Part shown: piece by piece, positions 25,501 to 34,534 of the stretch | Numbering within the stretch: position 1 is the first letter of the stretch | Layout: each line of letters opens with the position of its first letter | Assembly (NCBI GenBank): GCA_958510875.1 | Contig: OY294068.1 | Coordinates: 149,642,388 to 149,706,387, forward strand | Reading direction: 5' to 3' | DNA: 64,000 nt | Origin: Endomychus coccineus | Lineage: Eukaryota > Arthropoda > Insecta > Coleoptera > Endomychidae | Position numbers and translations under genes: made by a program | Notes under the pieces: model-generated | What the model was told of the DNA's origin: nothing | The model's database searches: none | The model's input: only the letters and a program-made list of their open reading frames with translations

Positions 25501-25862
25501 TTTTGATATTATTGAGCATAATTTCTTTCCTATTATTCTCATCCTGTTCTTCTCTCTCCAAACGTTCCACATCTATTCCTTCAGATGTATATTTTCCTCC
25601 TGGTCTAAGAGAATTCCTTTCCCTGTTTGCCTTTTCTTCAAAGGGTCGACGTTGTTCTTTACTCATTTTCTACAATCATTCATAAATATCATCACAGATA
25701 TTCATATTTTGACAATAATTAATTCCTTACCTGCCAATGTATTCCTGCTGCTTCTGACACTTCGACCATTGAGTTAAATTTTCGACCAGGTTGGTTCTTG
25801 AACTCCAACATGTAATGGAAAAATGCATTCCTAGGTTGCTGTTTTTGTTTCTTAGGGGGCAT
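7566..25862 (-). CDS. mael: Maelstrom (HMG-box piRNA-pathway protein), complete, 10 exons
   Basis: Maelstrom acts in piRNA-guided transposon silencing in the germ line, in nuage and nucleus. Exons 5' to 3' (plus coordinates): 25731-25862, 25471-25669, 25011-25169, 22021-22154, 12201-12461, 11947-12138, 9378-9542, 9175-9295, 9055-9105, 7566-7702. Splice phases agree throughout; the total is 1551 bp, 516 residues plus stop. Exons 1-2 encode the N-terminal HMG box (MPPKKQKQQPRNAFF, MSKEQRRPFEEKANRER). Exons 3-6 encode the MAEL domain: FYIIHMNSFC, WYPAEIAVAGFSL, FHEIVNPGKLPLGYAGIAK, HSEETHQIPPP, then GIACE-LHKV, THCSLSRAIRYGY and CDNCCSHLNIELIPG, with the conserved Glu, Cys and His positions of that fold. 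Exons 7-10 are a low-complexity Ser/Gly tail ending in RGRGRGR. ATG at 25862 is chosen because it opens the HMG box and is preceded by AAAC. At 516 residues it is somewhat long for the family. Intron 4 alone is 9.6 kb of transposons. Confidence 0.93.
7727..8905. mobile_element. foldback element with arms of about 550 bp, in maelstrom intron 9
   Basis: The left arm begins AGTCTAGGAGCCGGAGCGAT (7729) and the right end is its reverse complement (to about 8903). Matching continues inward nearly to the centre at about 8330: GGACGGTTCAATGACCAATT, CCATGTGCCATCATTTTT, TCAGGCTGACCAGTT and GAGTAATTGGCCATTATTTG occur on both arms inverted. The centre is a C-rich/G-rich inverted pair. No transposase is visible and TATA flanks both ends. 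A non-autonomous foldback or long-TIR MITE; a diverged relative is the outer element at 12669-16395. Confidence 0.85.
11148..11327 (+). repeat. three tandem 60-bp repeats
   Basis: Three consecutive units of exactly 60 bp, each with TTGTATTATCAT, AACTTCA.TTATTTG and GATCGAACC...GGTTCATAAT, with only a few substitutions. They lie just upstream of the inferred end of an LTR and may be U3 enhancer-type repeats of that element. Confidence 0.85.
11340..11889 (+). mobile_element. 5' end of an LTR retrotransposon (LTR end, primer site, gag start)
   Basis: An AATAAA near 11453 is followed by a U5-like stretch ending in CA at 11576, then TTGGCGCTCAGGG (11578 on), which resembles a tRNA primer-binding site. 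After a leader an ATG at 11782 opens a 35-codon frame, MDDPLLGQITALERVATNHW and on, stopping at 11889, like the start of a gag gene. The rest is missing: maelstrom exon 6 lies 57 bp further on. The left LTR border could not be fixed; the 60-bp repeats probably lie inside it. Plus strand, antisense to maelstrom intron 6. Confidence 0.55.
13003..15735. mobile_element. middle foldback element inserted in the outer one
   Basis: Arms of about 380 bp: 13003-13400 and 15365-15735 are reverse complements. Shared cores are CGAATTTCCGCGAGGTCTA, CACGCTGAACACGATGGTGT, TGTGCTCGAAAAACTATGGC and GACATATACTCAATTTTTC. The left terminus AGTCCAGGCAT resembles the terminus AGTCCAGGCAA of the foldback element at 23600-24687, so they may share a mobilising transposase. 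The interior is itself split by the element at 13812-14829. No coding capacity is seen. Confidence 0.75.
13812..14829. mobile_element. innermost 1018-bp TIR element with a 6-bp flanking repeat
   Basis: Starts CCAACGAATTCGGATATACT and ends in its exact reverse complement; the perfect pairing runs 22-23 bp. TACCGA flanks it on both sides (13806-13811 and 14830-14835) as a candidate target-site duplication. The interior has no long frame. It repeats GTGGGGTAC twice near the right end (14708-14772). Non-autonomous DNA transposon, superfamily undecided. Confidence 0.75.
17492..19155 (+). pseudogene. spliced DDE transposase of the DD82E-like element, two lesions
   Basis: Cut-and-paste transposase. 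Visible exons: about 17492-17623 (FERSHNKVLHRQAREF, LTEYFEREKHNGG), 17686-17869 (VAEALHISVRTVTRIKHEK, a helix-turn-helix DNA-binding motif) and 18172-19155 (catalytic domain). Catalytic residues: Asp of LDETW (18403), Asp of VMDNAPYH (18661-18663) and Glu of NAIELIWAK (18907-18909). The second Asp and the Glu are 82 codons apart (81 residues between), far more than the 34-41 of ordinary Tc1 or mariner and close to the described DD82E (Sailor) group. Lesions: one extra T in the run before TTGGACGAA (18394-18401) shifts the frame, and TGA at 18703-18705 interrupts it. The acidic Ser-rich C terminus is intact. A first exon upstream of 17492 is likely but unresolved. Confidence 0.85.
19377..19402 (+). 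repeat. (ATT)n microsatellite
   Basis: About eight TAT/ATT units inside the 3' part of the DD82E-like element, just after an AATAAA at about 19372 that could serve the transposase transcript. Confidence 0.9.
20453..21996 (-). mobile_element. mariner-like element with long (about 290 bp) terminal repeats
   Basis: Left TIR 20453-20750 and right TIR 21711-21996 are reverse complements with few mismatches, starting CAGGATGTCCTCGAACTGCG and CAGGGTGTCCTCGAACTGCG, each beside a TA. The minus-strand transposase gene between them is truncated. A third, one-sided copy of the same end is at 59779-60190. The TA on the maelstrom side is followed directly by DNA leading into maelstrom exon 4, 24 bp from the element's right end. 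The insertion therefore sits almost on the exon's splice donor. Confidence 0.9.
20755..21443 (-). pseudogene. mariner-like transposase, internally deleted
   Basis: Starts at MAQNFTNTEMVDMLLICGLC (ATG at 21443), then PNRQTFAKL; a one-base frameshift near 21320 leads to RETGKFEANRRETGRRRTRR and SLVHNVLKEELLYPYHI. The first catalytic block is present: ILFTDEDTFTRCGLFNLHNE and WADENP-like YADENP. The frame reaches ENYLNFLEQRLLELLEDLPL and then runs into the terminal repeat. The second catalytic Asp block (usually DGAPAH) and the third (usually WPPRSPD) are deleted. Not functional; the element must have moved with help in trans or been deleted after insertion. Confidence 0.85.
22889..23011 (+). 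mobile_element. LINE 3' UTR fragment
   Basis: Reverse complement of the 3' UTR of the LINE at 4445-6960 (shared cores AAGATATTATTTTTGTTATA and CCTATAATTGGGTTAACCT). Plus strand in maelstrom intron 3. The LINE tail (AAATAAATAAATAAATAG, about 23380-23398) reappears after the MITE that splits it. Confidence 0.75.
23012..23372. mobile_element. MITE with about 120-bp inverted arms
   Basis: Left arm from 23014 (GGGGTGTCCCAGTATACCTG) pairs with the right arm to about 23372. Shared inverted blocks are TGTTCCAATGGGTTATCTC, AAAATTTGAAAATTT and GCACCCT...CAGGGTGC around the centre at about 23190. The GGGTGTCCC termini beside TA resemble Tc1/mariner-type MITEs. Inserted in the tail of a LINE. Confidence 0.8.
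23600..24687. mobile_element. foldback element with GGGTCGCTGATCACG sub-repeats
   Basis: Terminal AGTCCAGGCAA and TTGCCTGGACT. The arms (23600-24160 and 24170-24687) are reverse complements almost to the centre, for example ATCATTCATGACTATCAAGA, CCGCGGGGGTCGACC, AACGGGGTTTCAACCCC and GAGGAGCATT. Inside each arm the motif GGGTCGCTGATCACGATTCCG recurs (23834, 23970, 24112 on the left; inverted at about 24180, 24310, 24450), each beside a CTCCCTCCAGATGGGAAATTT-type block. No coding frame. Located in maelstrom intron 3. Confidence 0.85.
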
Positions 25863-26706
25863 GTTTACTGTTAAAAAGAGGATTTTCAGATAAAACAATC
25901 TAAATGAAATTGCATTGTACCTGCAACAGGTAGTTATGGTCTTGGAATAAAATTATGCATCATTGTAGCTGTTCCCTGGGAGGCACATGTGTGAAAACAC
26001 TAACATATTATACAACTTGACAAAAAAATATATATCGATGGGACTGACGTTACCTGTGCACTGGTATTGTTGTACAAAAAATTGAATTGGTAATAACGAA
26101 CAAAAAAAACCACACGGTAATTTACCTGGTGTTTATATCACCTCAGTGCTAGAATCAAGAGATAGTAGACAATGAATACCTAGCTTTCAAAGGTATCCTT
26201 CGATAGCAGGTACCAATTCAAATCCGTTAGGTTAACAAAAAAAAATAGATGTCTTGCAGAAGTAATGCCAGAGCAGAGTATCCGATAAAGTTCTGTCTCT
26301 TGTTCTCCTCATTGTCAGCACCATAGATAAATTACGTTATTACTGTCAGGCCACACTCACAGCACAGAGCAAAAACACATATATAAGCTAGCCCATAGAT
26401 GAGACCTGTCAACTGAAATTGCTAGAAGAAACAAATGAACTGTGATCCATAGATCACTAACACCCCTTAAAAGGCTCATAATCTAAAGAACAGATAATAG
26501 CCACGCACGGCACCCGCCACTTGAGTGCACTTTAATAATAATGTCTTTAAGGGCAAGGAAAATCACATGTTCATACAGAAGGAAAGTCAATCAATCAATG
26601 GCATTGATGTTACCAAAAATATATAAAAATTATAAAAACTAGCCCTTCAAAAGTTTAACAAACTAACATTGAATTCGCTATATTAACATTTAATTCACTC
26701 GCCCCA
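25863..26706. other. 5' flank of maelstrom, no gene seen
   Basis: About 840 bp between the maelstrom start codon and the Harbinger element. It must hold the maelstrom promoter and 5' UTR. I see no convincing TATA box or coding frame. Confidence 0.5.
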
Positions 26707-26937
26707 CTGCAGTGCTATGCTGCTAATAGTTATAGCCCAGTTTCTGACTATAAGAGCAACTGTAGCTACCTTCACATTTATCTTAAAGTCGATTTTTGAA
26801 TATTGGTATTCTACTAGGCGCTAAAGTCTATTTTGGAGTCTATAACGAAAGTCGATGTTATAGTCCATCTTTTAGCCATCAAGATAGCTGCCTAAAGCCA
26901 GGCTACAACTTCATAATTCTATTTACTTCAATTGAAA

Positions 26938-27614
26938 ATGGCATTGATTCTTATAGCAGCTTTTTTGCGGGAAAGAGAAAGAACTCGTGCAGATATTTTT
27001 CATTTTAATATTCAACGCAAGCATTTACGGGATACTTCAAATCCGTTCGACCTACGAAATTTTGAATTTGTGCGATTATTCCGAGTGGATAAAACATCGG
27101 CATTATTCTTAATAAATAGGTTGAGAAACAGAATACAGCCTATTCGTACTGATGGATTATCAGTTCAATTGAAGGTAAGTTTATTGTTAAGTTTTTTTCA
27201 TAAAATTATCGCTGTTGCTAATATAGGTATTGCTAACATTAAGATTCCTTGGATACGGAAGTTATCAGCGAGTGGTTGGTCAAGGATTTTTTCTGGCTGT
27301 GAGCCAAAGTAGTGTAAGTCGAGCAATTAAGCAAGTTACAAGAGCCCTTAACGAGGAATTCTTATTGCAAGTCATCCAGTTTCCATGCACTAATGAAAGT
27401 AGAAGGCAGACAGAAGAAAGGTAAACATCACATGGATTTATATAAAAAAATATATATTTTTTTTAAGGTTTCGGGCAGTTGCTGGGTTTCCGGGGATCTT
27501 AGGATGTATTGACTGCACACACATTGCAATATGTACACCCTATAGAGAAGAAGAGTCATATAAAAATCACCATGGCTTCTATTCTCTCAACGTGCAAATG
27601 GTATAAATATATTA

Positions 27615-27683
<69 letters not shown>

Positions 27684-28857
27684 TACATATTATATATTTA
27701 TATATATATATGTTACGATTTCTTGGTATTTTTGGTTCTTCAATACTACTAAAAATAAAATAAAAAAAAAATTATTTTTTTTTTAGTAGTTTAAATAACC
27801 AAAAATATCAAGAAAACGTAACATACATTTACAAATGGTTCAAGAATACAAATACAAGAATATGCATTTTATAAATTAATTTACTTGCAAAGTATTACTC
27901 TAGGTATGTGATGAGAAACTGAAAATATTAAATGTGAATGCCAACTTTCCTGGGTCTGTGCATGACCAATTTATATTTAATGGAAGTCGTGTCAAAACAG
28001 AGGTACAAAGACTTAATACTGAACGAATAGGACAATTTTTTCTTCTGGGTAATGTACAGTAGTTGAAAATAAAGTTTGATTGTAATTTTCTACAAATCAA
28101 TTTCTTTTTACAATAGGCGACTCTGGGTATGCCTTAGACAGTTTCCTGCTAACTCCAGTGATTAATGCTGCAGCAGGTTCTGCAGATGAGAGATACACAC
28201 ATAGGCATTGTCAAGTTCGTAATCGTATAGAAAGATTATTTGGAGTTTTGAAAGCAAGATGGAGATGTTTAAGAAATGAACGTGGTCTCCATTATCAGCC
28301 GAGAGAAGCTGCTCTTATTGTTTATAGTTGTGCCATATTGCACAATTTATTAGTAGAAAGGTGAAGAGCAGTCTTATATTTACAAACTTATTTTTAATCT
28401 TATCAGAATATAACTTGAGAATACAAAAACATGTTCTTTAACAAACAGAGTTTAAAATTGAAGGAGACCTTTGGTGCTTCATATGTACAATTGAAACTAC
28501 CTAACACTTCAGAAATGCCCTACTGAATTTTGTGTATCAAGATTAAACTTTTGGAAGTTGAGAATATAGCCCAGCATAGTTAACATTAAATCAAGAATAT
28601 TTCTTTACTGATTGCAACCTACTTTATTGCAAGTGCAATTTAAATGTTTAATTACTATTTAAGATTTCTTATTGAGTTTTCCAACTGTGATCTGTTTATT
28701 CATGCCAGTTGGAAATACTTTCAGGGTCCAAATACCAGTAGAAGAACAAGAGGTTGAGCCAGTGCCCCAGATATTAGGGAATGTCCCTAATGCTGAAGAT
28801 CGAGCAGCAGGAAGACGGCTTAGACAAAATATTATAAACAATTATTTCAACAATTAA
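26938..28857 (+). CDS. PIF/Harbinger (HARBI1-like) transposase, intact, 6 exons
   Basis: DDE nuclease of PIF/Harbinger transposons, related to the domesticated HARBI1. Exons: 26938-27174, 27227-27420, 27468-27600, 27904-28048, 28117-28360, 28725-28857. All junctions are GT/AG and phases agree; 1086 bp, 361 residues, no internal stop. Helix-turn-helix-like part: VSQSSVSRAIKQVTRAL. Catalytic Asp 1 in GCIDCTHI, Asp 2 in PGSVHDQFIF, Glu in VRNRIERLFGVLKARW. The C-terminal part has ALIVYSCAILHNLL, typical of the family, and a short acidic tail. The ATG at 26938 follows AATTGAAA. The intron at 27601-27903 holds a (TA)n run. An intact frame suggests recent arrival. Confidence 0.92.
27618..27716 (+). 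repeat. (TA)n microsatellite
   Basis: Nearly pure TA for about 50 bp, then interrupted TATATG/TTATA units, inside intron 3 of the Harbinger transposase. Cruciform-prone and probably length-variable. Confidence 0.95.
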
Positions 28858-29029
28858 GGAAATTGTGAATAAAATTGTTTGTATATTAGTTTAGAAAAAT
28901 AAAAATCTTCAACGTATACAATGTTTTACTAATAAGAAAAATTAACTAAACATTCATTAATATAAACTTAAACATATTTGAAAAAAAAATCCCTAATCAA
29001 GATTAAAAACTAAACTAAAACACATCCTC

Positions 29030-30106
29030 CTATAGATTTTCCAGAGATCCATTTATATTGCTAAGCTCTCGAGCAACATTATTCATAGCTTCAGCAACAT
29101 TGTTTAGAGCATTAGCTATTGCCTAAAATAAAAGAAATCACAGCAAAAATACTGTTCATTGACTACCAAAATAAACTACTTTCATCAAGACCTATGCTAA
29201 AATTTATTTGTTCTATTTTAGGTTTATACTAAAATTTATATATTTGTCTTACCATTAAACCCTCATAATTTGTTTCTCCCACTTGGTGCAGAATATCTGC
29301 TTCTTTGTCAACCTCTGCAGAAATGTAATTGGTTATAAAAACTATATGTGTTCCTTTCGGAATCTAACAAATGGAATTATTACTCACTTGACAAACGAGC
29401 ATTTGTTTTCTTAGAGGTTTTAGGGGCCTTATATGTTACTTCATCCTCTACATCTTCGATCACAGGAGACCTGATAGCAGTCTCTAATGGTCCCTCTTCT
29501 ATCATGTCAAAATCAGCCTATAAAACAAATACAATTAATGTTAAAAAGGCAATATAACAAAAAGATTCAATTTGTCATTACATCTCCTGTATGTGTTGGT
29601 TGGATAAAAGCTCCTTCCTCGAATCCTAAACCTTGGGAAGATGTCTTCCCTATTATTCCTATAATTTTTTCCTCTTCATCTGTTAAGGGTGGAGGAGGGG
29701 TGAAATTTCCTGTTCTACGCTGAGCTACTTTGATATCCCTATTTTTCTTCCTTGCTAGACCTCTTTGGTTCTTCCATACCTGTGAATATTTATTTAGATA
29801 CGATACATAAATATTAATTGAATACCTATTTACTTTTTGCCACTGATCTACAGATTTAATAGGCCCAAGTTCATTGAGTTCATTTTTCAAACCTTCCCAC
29901 ATAGTTTTTTTTGTTTCTTTACCGCGTATGTTGGTAAATTTTCCTGTGGCAAAATCTTTATTCTCCACCATTTAGTTCAATAGAAAATCCATTTGTTCTT
30001 CCGAAGACCGAGACCTCTTCTTGCATTCTCTATAAATAAATAACATAATATGAATGAGATATGACTGAATATATTATATTCTGTGTACTTACTTATGTCC
30101 TTCCAT
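29030..30106 (-). CDS. Harbinger Myb/SANT-like DNA-binding protein, one in-frame stop
   Basis: Second protein of the Harbinger element; in this superfamily it binds the element ends and aids nuclear import of the transposase. Exons (5' to 3'): 30093-30106, 29834-30029, 29582-29779, 29388-29517, 29253-29314, 29030-29122; phases agree, 231 codons. SANT-like helices: SSEEQMDFLLN, MVENKDFATGKFTNI, MWEGLKNELNELGP, VDQWQKVWKNQRGLARKKNR. Then a PPPPLTDEEEKI segment and a C-terminal coiled-coil-like ANALNNVAEAMNNVARELSN. A TAA directly precedes MVENKDF (29974-29972), so either translation starts at that Met, losing part of helix 1, or the gene is newly dead. The 62-bp intron at 29780-29833 region stays open in frame. 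Confidence 0.85.
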
Positions 30107-30433
30107 ATCCACTTCTTTTTGATATTAAACAGAAAATGCGAAATATTAATCGTTTGTTACGAACGTATCAAGTATATAACCCACAAGATAATTCCTATAA
30201 AACTGACAATTAATACTTGTCATTTGTCAAATATATAAAATATGCTGCGTTGCCGATATATAAAATAAAGCTACATTCAAAACGCTATAGTCTTTCTTCT
30301 AGTCGATTTATATTTATAGTCAGACTTTAAATGGAATTAATAGAATACCACTAGACTATAATTTATGGTCTATATCTAAAGTCGGCTATACTTATAGCCT
30401 GGTTTATAGTCGTTTAGCAGCATAGCACTGCAG

Positions 30434-30963
30434 GTGCATATATTAACTATATGGGTGGGTTGTGGCATACCTGGCTCTCTCGTCATAATCTAGTGTCACT
30501 CGTAGGAAAAAAAAATATAGCAAATGATTAGAAAGAGATAAAGTGAGAAAAGGGGACCTAGAATATAGAGTTTAAAGGTTAGTCAATAGTCATTATGTGT
30601 GATTTCGCGGTAATAAGTAACTGTTAGTTTTGTTGTCTGAACTGAAAGCCGTTATTAAAAGTGAATAATATATTGGGTGTTTCATTAAAGCCGCCACCAC
30701 ATTTGAGTATTTGTCAAATATTCGAATATGTGTATAGATTGTTAAAAACAAATATTCGCACAAAAGCGTATATTCGACAAATATAAACATTGCCTCTTGA
30801 AGTCGGTAAATTAAAACAAATCAAAGGGGCCAAATACCCACAGCTTTGACCGATCCACATATTTGCGCCATTTCAGACCGCAATCGTGACAGTTACAGGT
30901 TACAGTGTGTTTACGATTAGTGCGTTCATATTGGAGTGGTCAAACTAGTCAAAGTAAGTGACA
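30434..30963. other. intergenic, nothing assigned
   Basis: Contains two inverted TATTCG/CGAATA-rich stretches (30695-30785) but no frame or element I recognise. Confidence 0.4.
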
Positions 30964-31311
30964 ATGGAATTCCTAACTGTAATTTGGAATGCATCTCATC
31001 CTCTTCCCAAGAATAGGAATGAAGTCTACGACGCGTGGCAGAAAATCCAACAGAAATTAAGAATAGATTCCTCCATCACAGATCTTAAAAAAAAGGAAGA
31101 GTCTTTAATGGCTAGATTTCGCCAGTGTCAATCAAAGGTGAAACAGTCTTCAAAAACTGGTGCTGGTTCAGATAGTGTGTATAAACCGATTTGATTTGTT
31201 TACGAAAAGATGGCTATATTTTTGAAAAATAAAGACAAACCAAAGAAAACAATGAATTCTCTAAGTATTATATATTATAAATTATTCTGTACATTACAAG
31301 GCTATACCTGA
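30964..31311 (+). pseudogene. MADF-domain protein, stop within the domain end
   Basis: MADF (Adf-1-like Myb/SANT) DNA-binding domain: FLTVIWNASHPLPKNRNEVY, DAWQKIQQKL, LMARFRQCQSKV and GAGSDSVYKPI. The family continues with a Trp and an FxYxxM-like block; here TGA at 31192 stands where Trp (TGG) is expected, and FVYEKMAIFL follows in frame. No BESS domain is seen. Either a host gene fragment or the accessory protein of another transposon. Confidence 0.65.
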
Positions 31312-31552
31312 CATGTACTATATTGTGCTCCACATCAAAAGTCCCACTTTGACATTTGAATATAAATAATAGAGGTACTTTATTTGTCAGTTTAACACTA
31401 ATTTCGCCTTATTTTCTGAAAATAATGGAATATACAATATATTGTATAATTTTCAGAAAATAAGACGAAATTAGAATTAAACTGACAGATAGATAACCTC
31501 AATTATTTGTATTCAAATGTCAATGTGGTATTTTTTGTTTGCGGAACATAGT
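31312..31552. repeat. near-perfect 240-bp palindrome
   Basis: Arms 31312-31425 and 31432-31552 are reverse complements centred at about 31430. Shared blocks are GACATTTGAATA, CTGTCAGTTTAA, TAATTTCG.CTTATTTTCTGA and TATACAATATATTGTATA at the centre. No transposase; a small foldback MITE or replication-slippage product. Confidence 0.8.
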
Positions 31553-32539
31553 ACTTCCATACTAACAGTATCATGCGCATGCCAAGGTACTTTACCATGT
31601 ACCATAAAATATTCTGCAAATTCATCTCGTGTCTTTTGCTGCTAAACTTGGTTTTCTTGGCACTTTCTGAAGGGATAAAAATTAAAAAGGATGACATGTT
31701 ATCATGATCCTGACACCAAGTGCCTGGTATAATGTTTTCACCTTCACTATCGAACGTTCCCAAAGGAGAATAACGTGAGCTGACGTTTCACTTTTTCGCA
31801 AAAAATTGTGTAGTAAAACACTTGTCATCCCCACACTAGTGACTTTTGGTTTTTAAATAATACCTACCTTGAAAGCTGTTTAATCTATATCTGGAATGTA
31901 TAATCTACATATGTTTAACATGATCCTGAGACGGCAAAAGACACACGGGTGTATTGTAAACCAGTACATCGGAAGTGAATACATTCAAAGCACCTCCATA
32001 GAAAAACAAAAAATTCGCACAGGCGACACTAAATTGGAAAAAATGGATGAAGTGTACATTTTAAAAGCCTCAACACAACAAAAAGAAAACAGCAAGGTTA
32101 AAGATGAATGTGGTATATATGGAAAGATTATCATTCATAAAAACTTCTTTTTTTATTGAAAAAAAAATTAAAAATGACTATCGCGCGCCAATCTGAAATC
32201 CATTAAGAAACCATACAATATACAATTGAAAGATTTGAAATAATCATAAAACTGATGAATAAACAGAATGAAGCCTGTACTATTCTCCAAAAGTTGGACA
32301 AACTTAAAAATGTTTCCATGACTATAACTATAGTATGCACTACTTCTATTTGAAAAAAGAATGGTATTATATGAGTGCTATGATTATATTAAAATATTTA
32401 TAATACAATCCCCTGATTTTCTAAATAGAATGTTTCTGTTGTAAAATAAATATTGAATCACTGATTGTCAACTTTTAAAGATAGTAGCAGCAATAAATAC
32501 ACTTAGGTTAAGCAACAAAGAATTTTTGTAGATCATCAT
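31553..32539. other. intergenic, nothing assigned
   Basis: Two frames (31503-31763 minus; 31896-32159 plus) are open, but I recognise no motif in either. A+T-rich elsewhere. Confidence 0.35.
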
Positions 32540-34050
32540 CGTTTGCTGGGAGGGGGCTAAGACTCCAAATGCACTTAGGCCACTTAGCTGGGCCCATTGT
32601 GCGTCCCGTGGTCAGAAGCCTATACTACCCAGGAACCCAGAATATTGCCAGTGCTGGCTTCCATAAGTTCTTCTGGGAGCAGTTTTGCTTTTCCGAAGTG
32701 TCGGTGCCTGAGGGATGCTAATGCTGGGCATTCCAACAGGATGTGAGAGATAGTTTCCTCCGCCTCTCTGCATTTCCTTCATATAGGGTCATCTGCGATG
32801 CCCAAAGAATGAAGGTGTTTTTTAAGACGACAGTGACCGGTTAGGATTCCAGTCATCTCTCTGATGTCCCTTCTGTTCCGAGAAAGGAGTTTCTTTGAGA
32901 GCCTAGGCACAGGCTCTTTGATAAAGAGCTTGGCCTGCCTTATGCGTGGTGATTCTCGTTACAGTTAAGACCAGTCTTTATTCAGTTGGCCCAGAAGGGC
33001 GAGAACCCCCACGTAATTCGATAAAGCGACCATTGGCTCCGGCTCGACAGGGGCGCCAGACTCCCCTCGCCTGGCCAGGGAGTCGGCCATTTCGTTTTCT
33101 TCAACTCCGCTGTGTCCAGGGACCCAGATGAGTTAAACTTCATTTCTCCTGGCTAGTTCAGCTAGTGTATCTCTGCATTTTTTGACAACCCTTGATGTGA
33201 CTCTGGGTGATTTGAGAGCTCCCAGAGCCGACCGACTGTCTGTGCAAATAAATATGCGCCTATTTAGTTTCTTCGCAGGTTTTCAATAGCACAAGTCAAT
33301 ATTGCGGAGGTCTACGCCTGAAAAACCGTGCAGTAAGCGTCTAATCACTGAGATAGTGATCTTTGACCTTTTTAGGTACACTCCGGCCCCAGAAGCCTGA
33401 CCTACTTTGGACCTATCTGTGAACCATACGAGCCCATCTGGTGGCAGTAAGGTGAGAGTTTCGTTACTCCAATCTCCTCTATCCGGGATGAGGATTTTGG
33501 GAGAAATGAGGCATAGCAGGAATCATGCTATCTTGCTTTTCTAGTATGGGGCATTTAGAGACAACCTCACTTAAACTCGCCGAGTATCCACGAGAGTAGT
33601 GCGTTTTGGTTCAGTGGCCTAGGCCCTTTAACCTGTACGCCGTTCTCCATGGCCTGTTGTTATGTATAAGTGTAGAGGTGGTAATCCGGCGAGAGCTTCG
33701 AGGGCTCTTGTTGGAACCTATCTCATACCGCTCAATATGCCTACGCCTGCAAGCCGCTGTAGTCGGTCCAGGGGATGCTGGGACATATCAGTCCCCGACC
33801 ACCACACTACTGCAGCTTAGGTTACCATAGGCTTTATCACAACGGTATAGATTCAATAAAGAATCTTGGGCTCTAATCCCCATGTACTGCTGAAAGCTCT
33901 TCTGCATGCCCAAAATGAGAGCCCCTTTAAGGAGCCCTCCTGCAAGGAAGGGAGTGCTGAGGACTCTTGTGAGGAGCCCTCCGGTAAGGGTAGGGGAAAA
34001 GAGGACCCCTGCAAGTACCCTCTTGGTTTGTTGTTTTTTTGGTGGACTCC
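32540..34050 (-). mobile_element. RNase-H-bearing LINE 3' part (I/R1-like), decayed
   Basis: Noticeably more G+C-rich than its surroundings. Minus-strand blocks in order: WACRRAFSSTWGLEPKILYW (about 33930), VVIKPMVT and AAVVWWSG, RLQRLAGVGILSGMR, ALEALAGLPPLHLYI (thumb and post-RT region). Next come TDSRSALGALKSP and IWVPGHSGVEENEMADSLAR, the RNase H catalytic and C-terminal motifs (about 33240-33060). Last is EAEETISHILLECPAL, the C-terminal zinc-knuckle-type block (about 32780-32740). Several frameshifts. The 33935-34030 stretch contains a degenerate GGAGCCCTCC repeat. Confidence 0.82.
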
Positions 34051-34534
34051 CACATGTATTGGGGATAGTCAGTCGCTATCCGCAGAGGCCCATGCAGATG
34101 GAAGACCTGCTGGTACACCTGAGATTCAACCTGGTTTCTTGGAGGAATCATTTGCCTGTGACCCAGACGATTTCGCCAAAGGCACGGTATCTTAACACCT
34201 AAGTTTAGATCCACTGTATTCAGTAAAAGCAGGGTCACCTCTGGCAGGGTGCGAATCTTCATCGCACACAGACAGTCTTGTCGCAGCTTCCTTGAAAACT
34301 ATCACCCTGAGACTTTGTTAACCGTCATTGTCCCTTGACCCCATCTTCCTAGATAGTTAATTGATACTAAGACAAATATTAATTGTTAGTATAGTGAATT
34401 TACAAATCAGATAAAAATTTATTTTAAAATTTCCTTGCAACTTATCACAGTCCACTGGTGTCTTTCTCAAACAAATTTTGTTCTAATGTTTTATTGAATA
34501 CTTATAACATGTTTGTTACAGCTATTTATCATTA

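Larger units (their letters stand above)
26707..30433 (+). mobile_element. two-gene PIF/Harbinger transposon
   Basis: Both ends carry CTGCAGTGCTATGCTGCTAA in inverted orientation (26707 on, and ending 30433). Subterminal stretches rich in AGTCGAT/AGTCTA motifs match inverted for another 100 bp or so. The element has the two divisions typical of animal PIF/Harbinger: a DDE transposase (plus, 26938-28857) and a Myb/SANT-like protein (minus, 29030-30106), placed convergently. The palindromic CTGCAG at each end makes the target duplication ambiguous (TGCA is one reading). Confidence 0.85.

Noticed and set aside
29780..29833. Open frame joining exons 2 and 3 of the Harbinger Myb gene
   Set aside because: The stretch has intron ends and is absent from the SANT pattern WQK-VWK; it is open by chance.
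33866..34202. Two overlapping G+C-rich plus-strand frames
   Set aside because: They are the antisense of LINE post-RT sequence and a degenerate repeat; no domain is seen.
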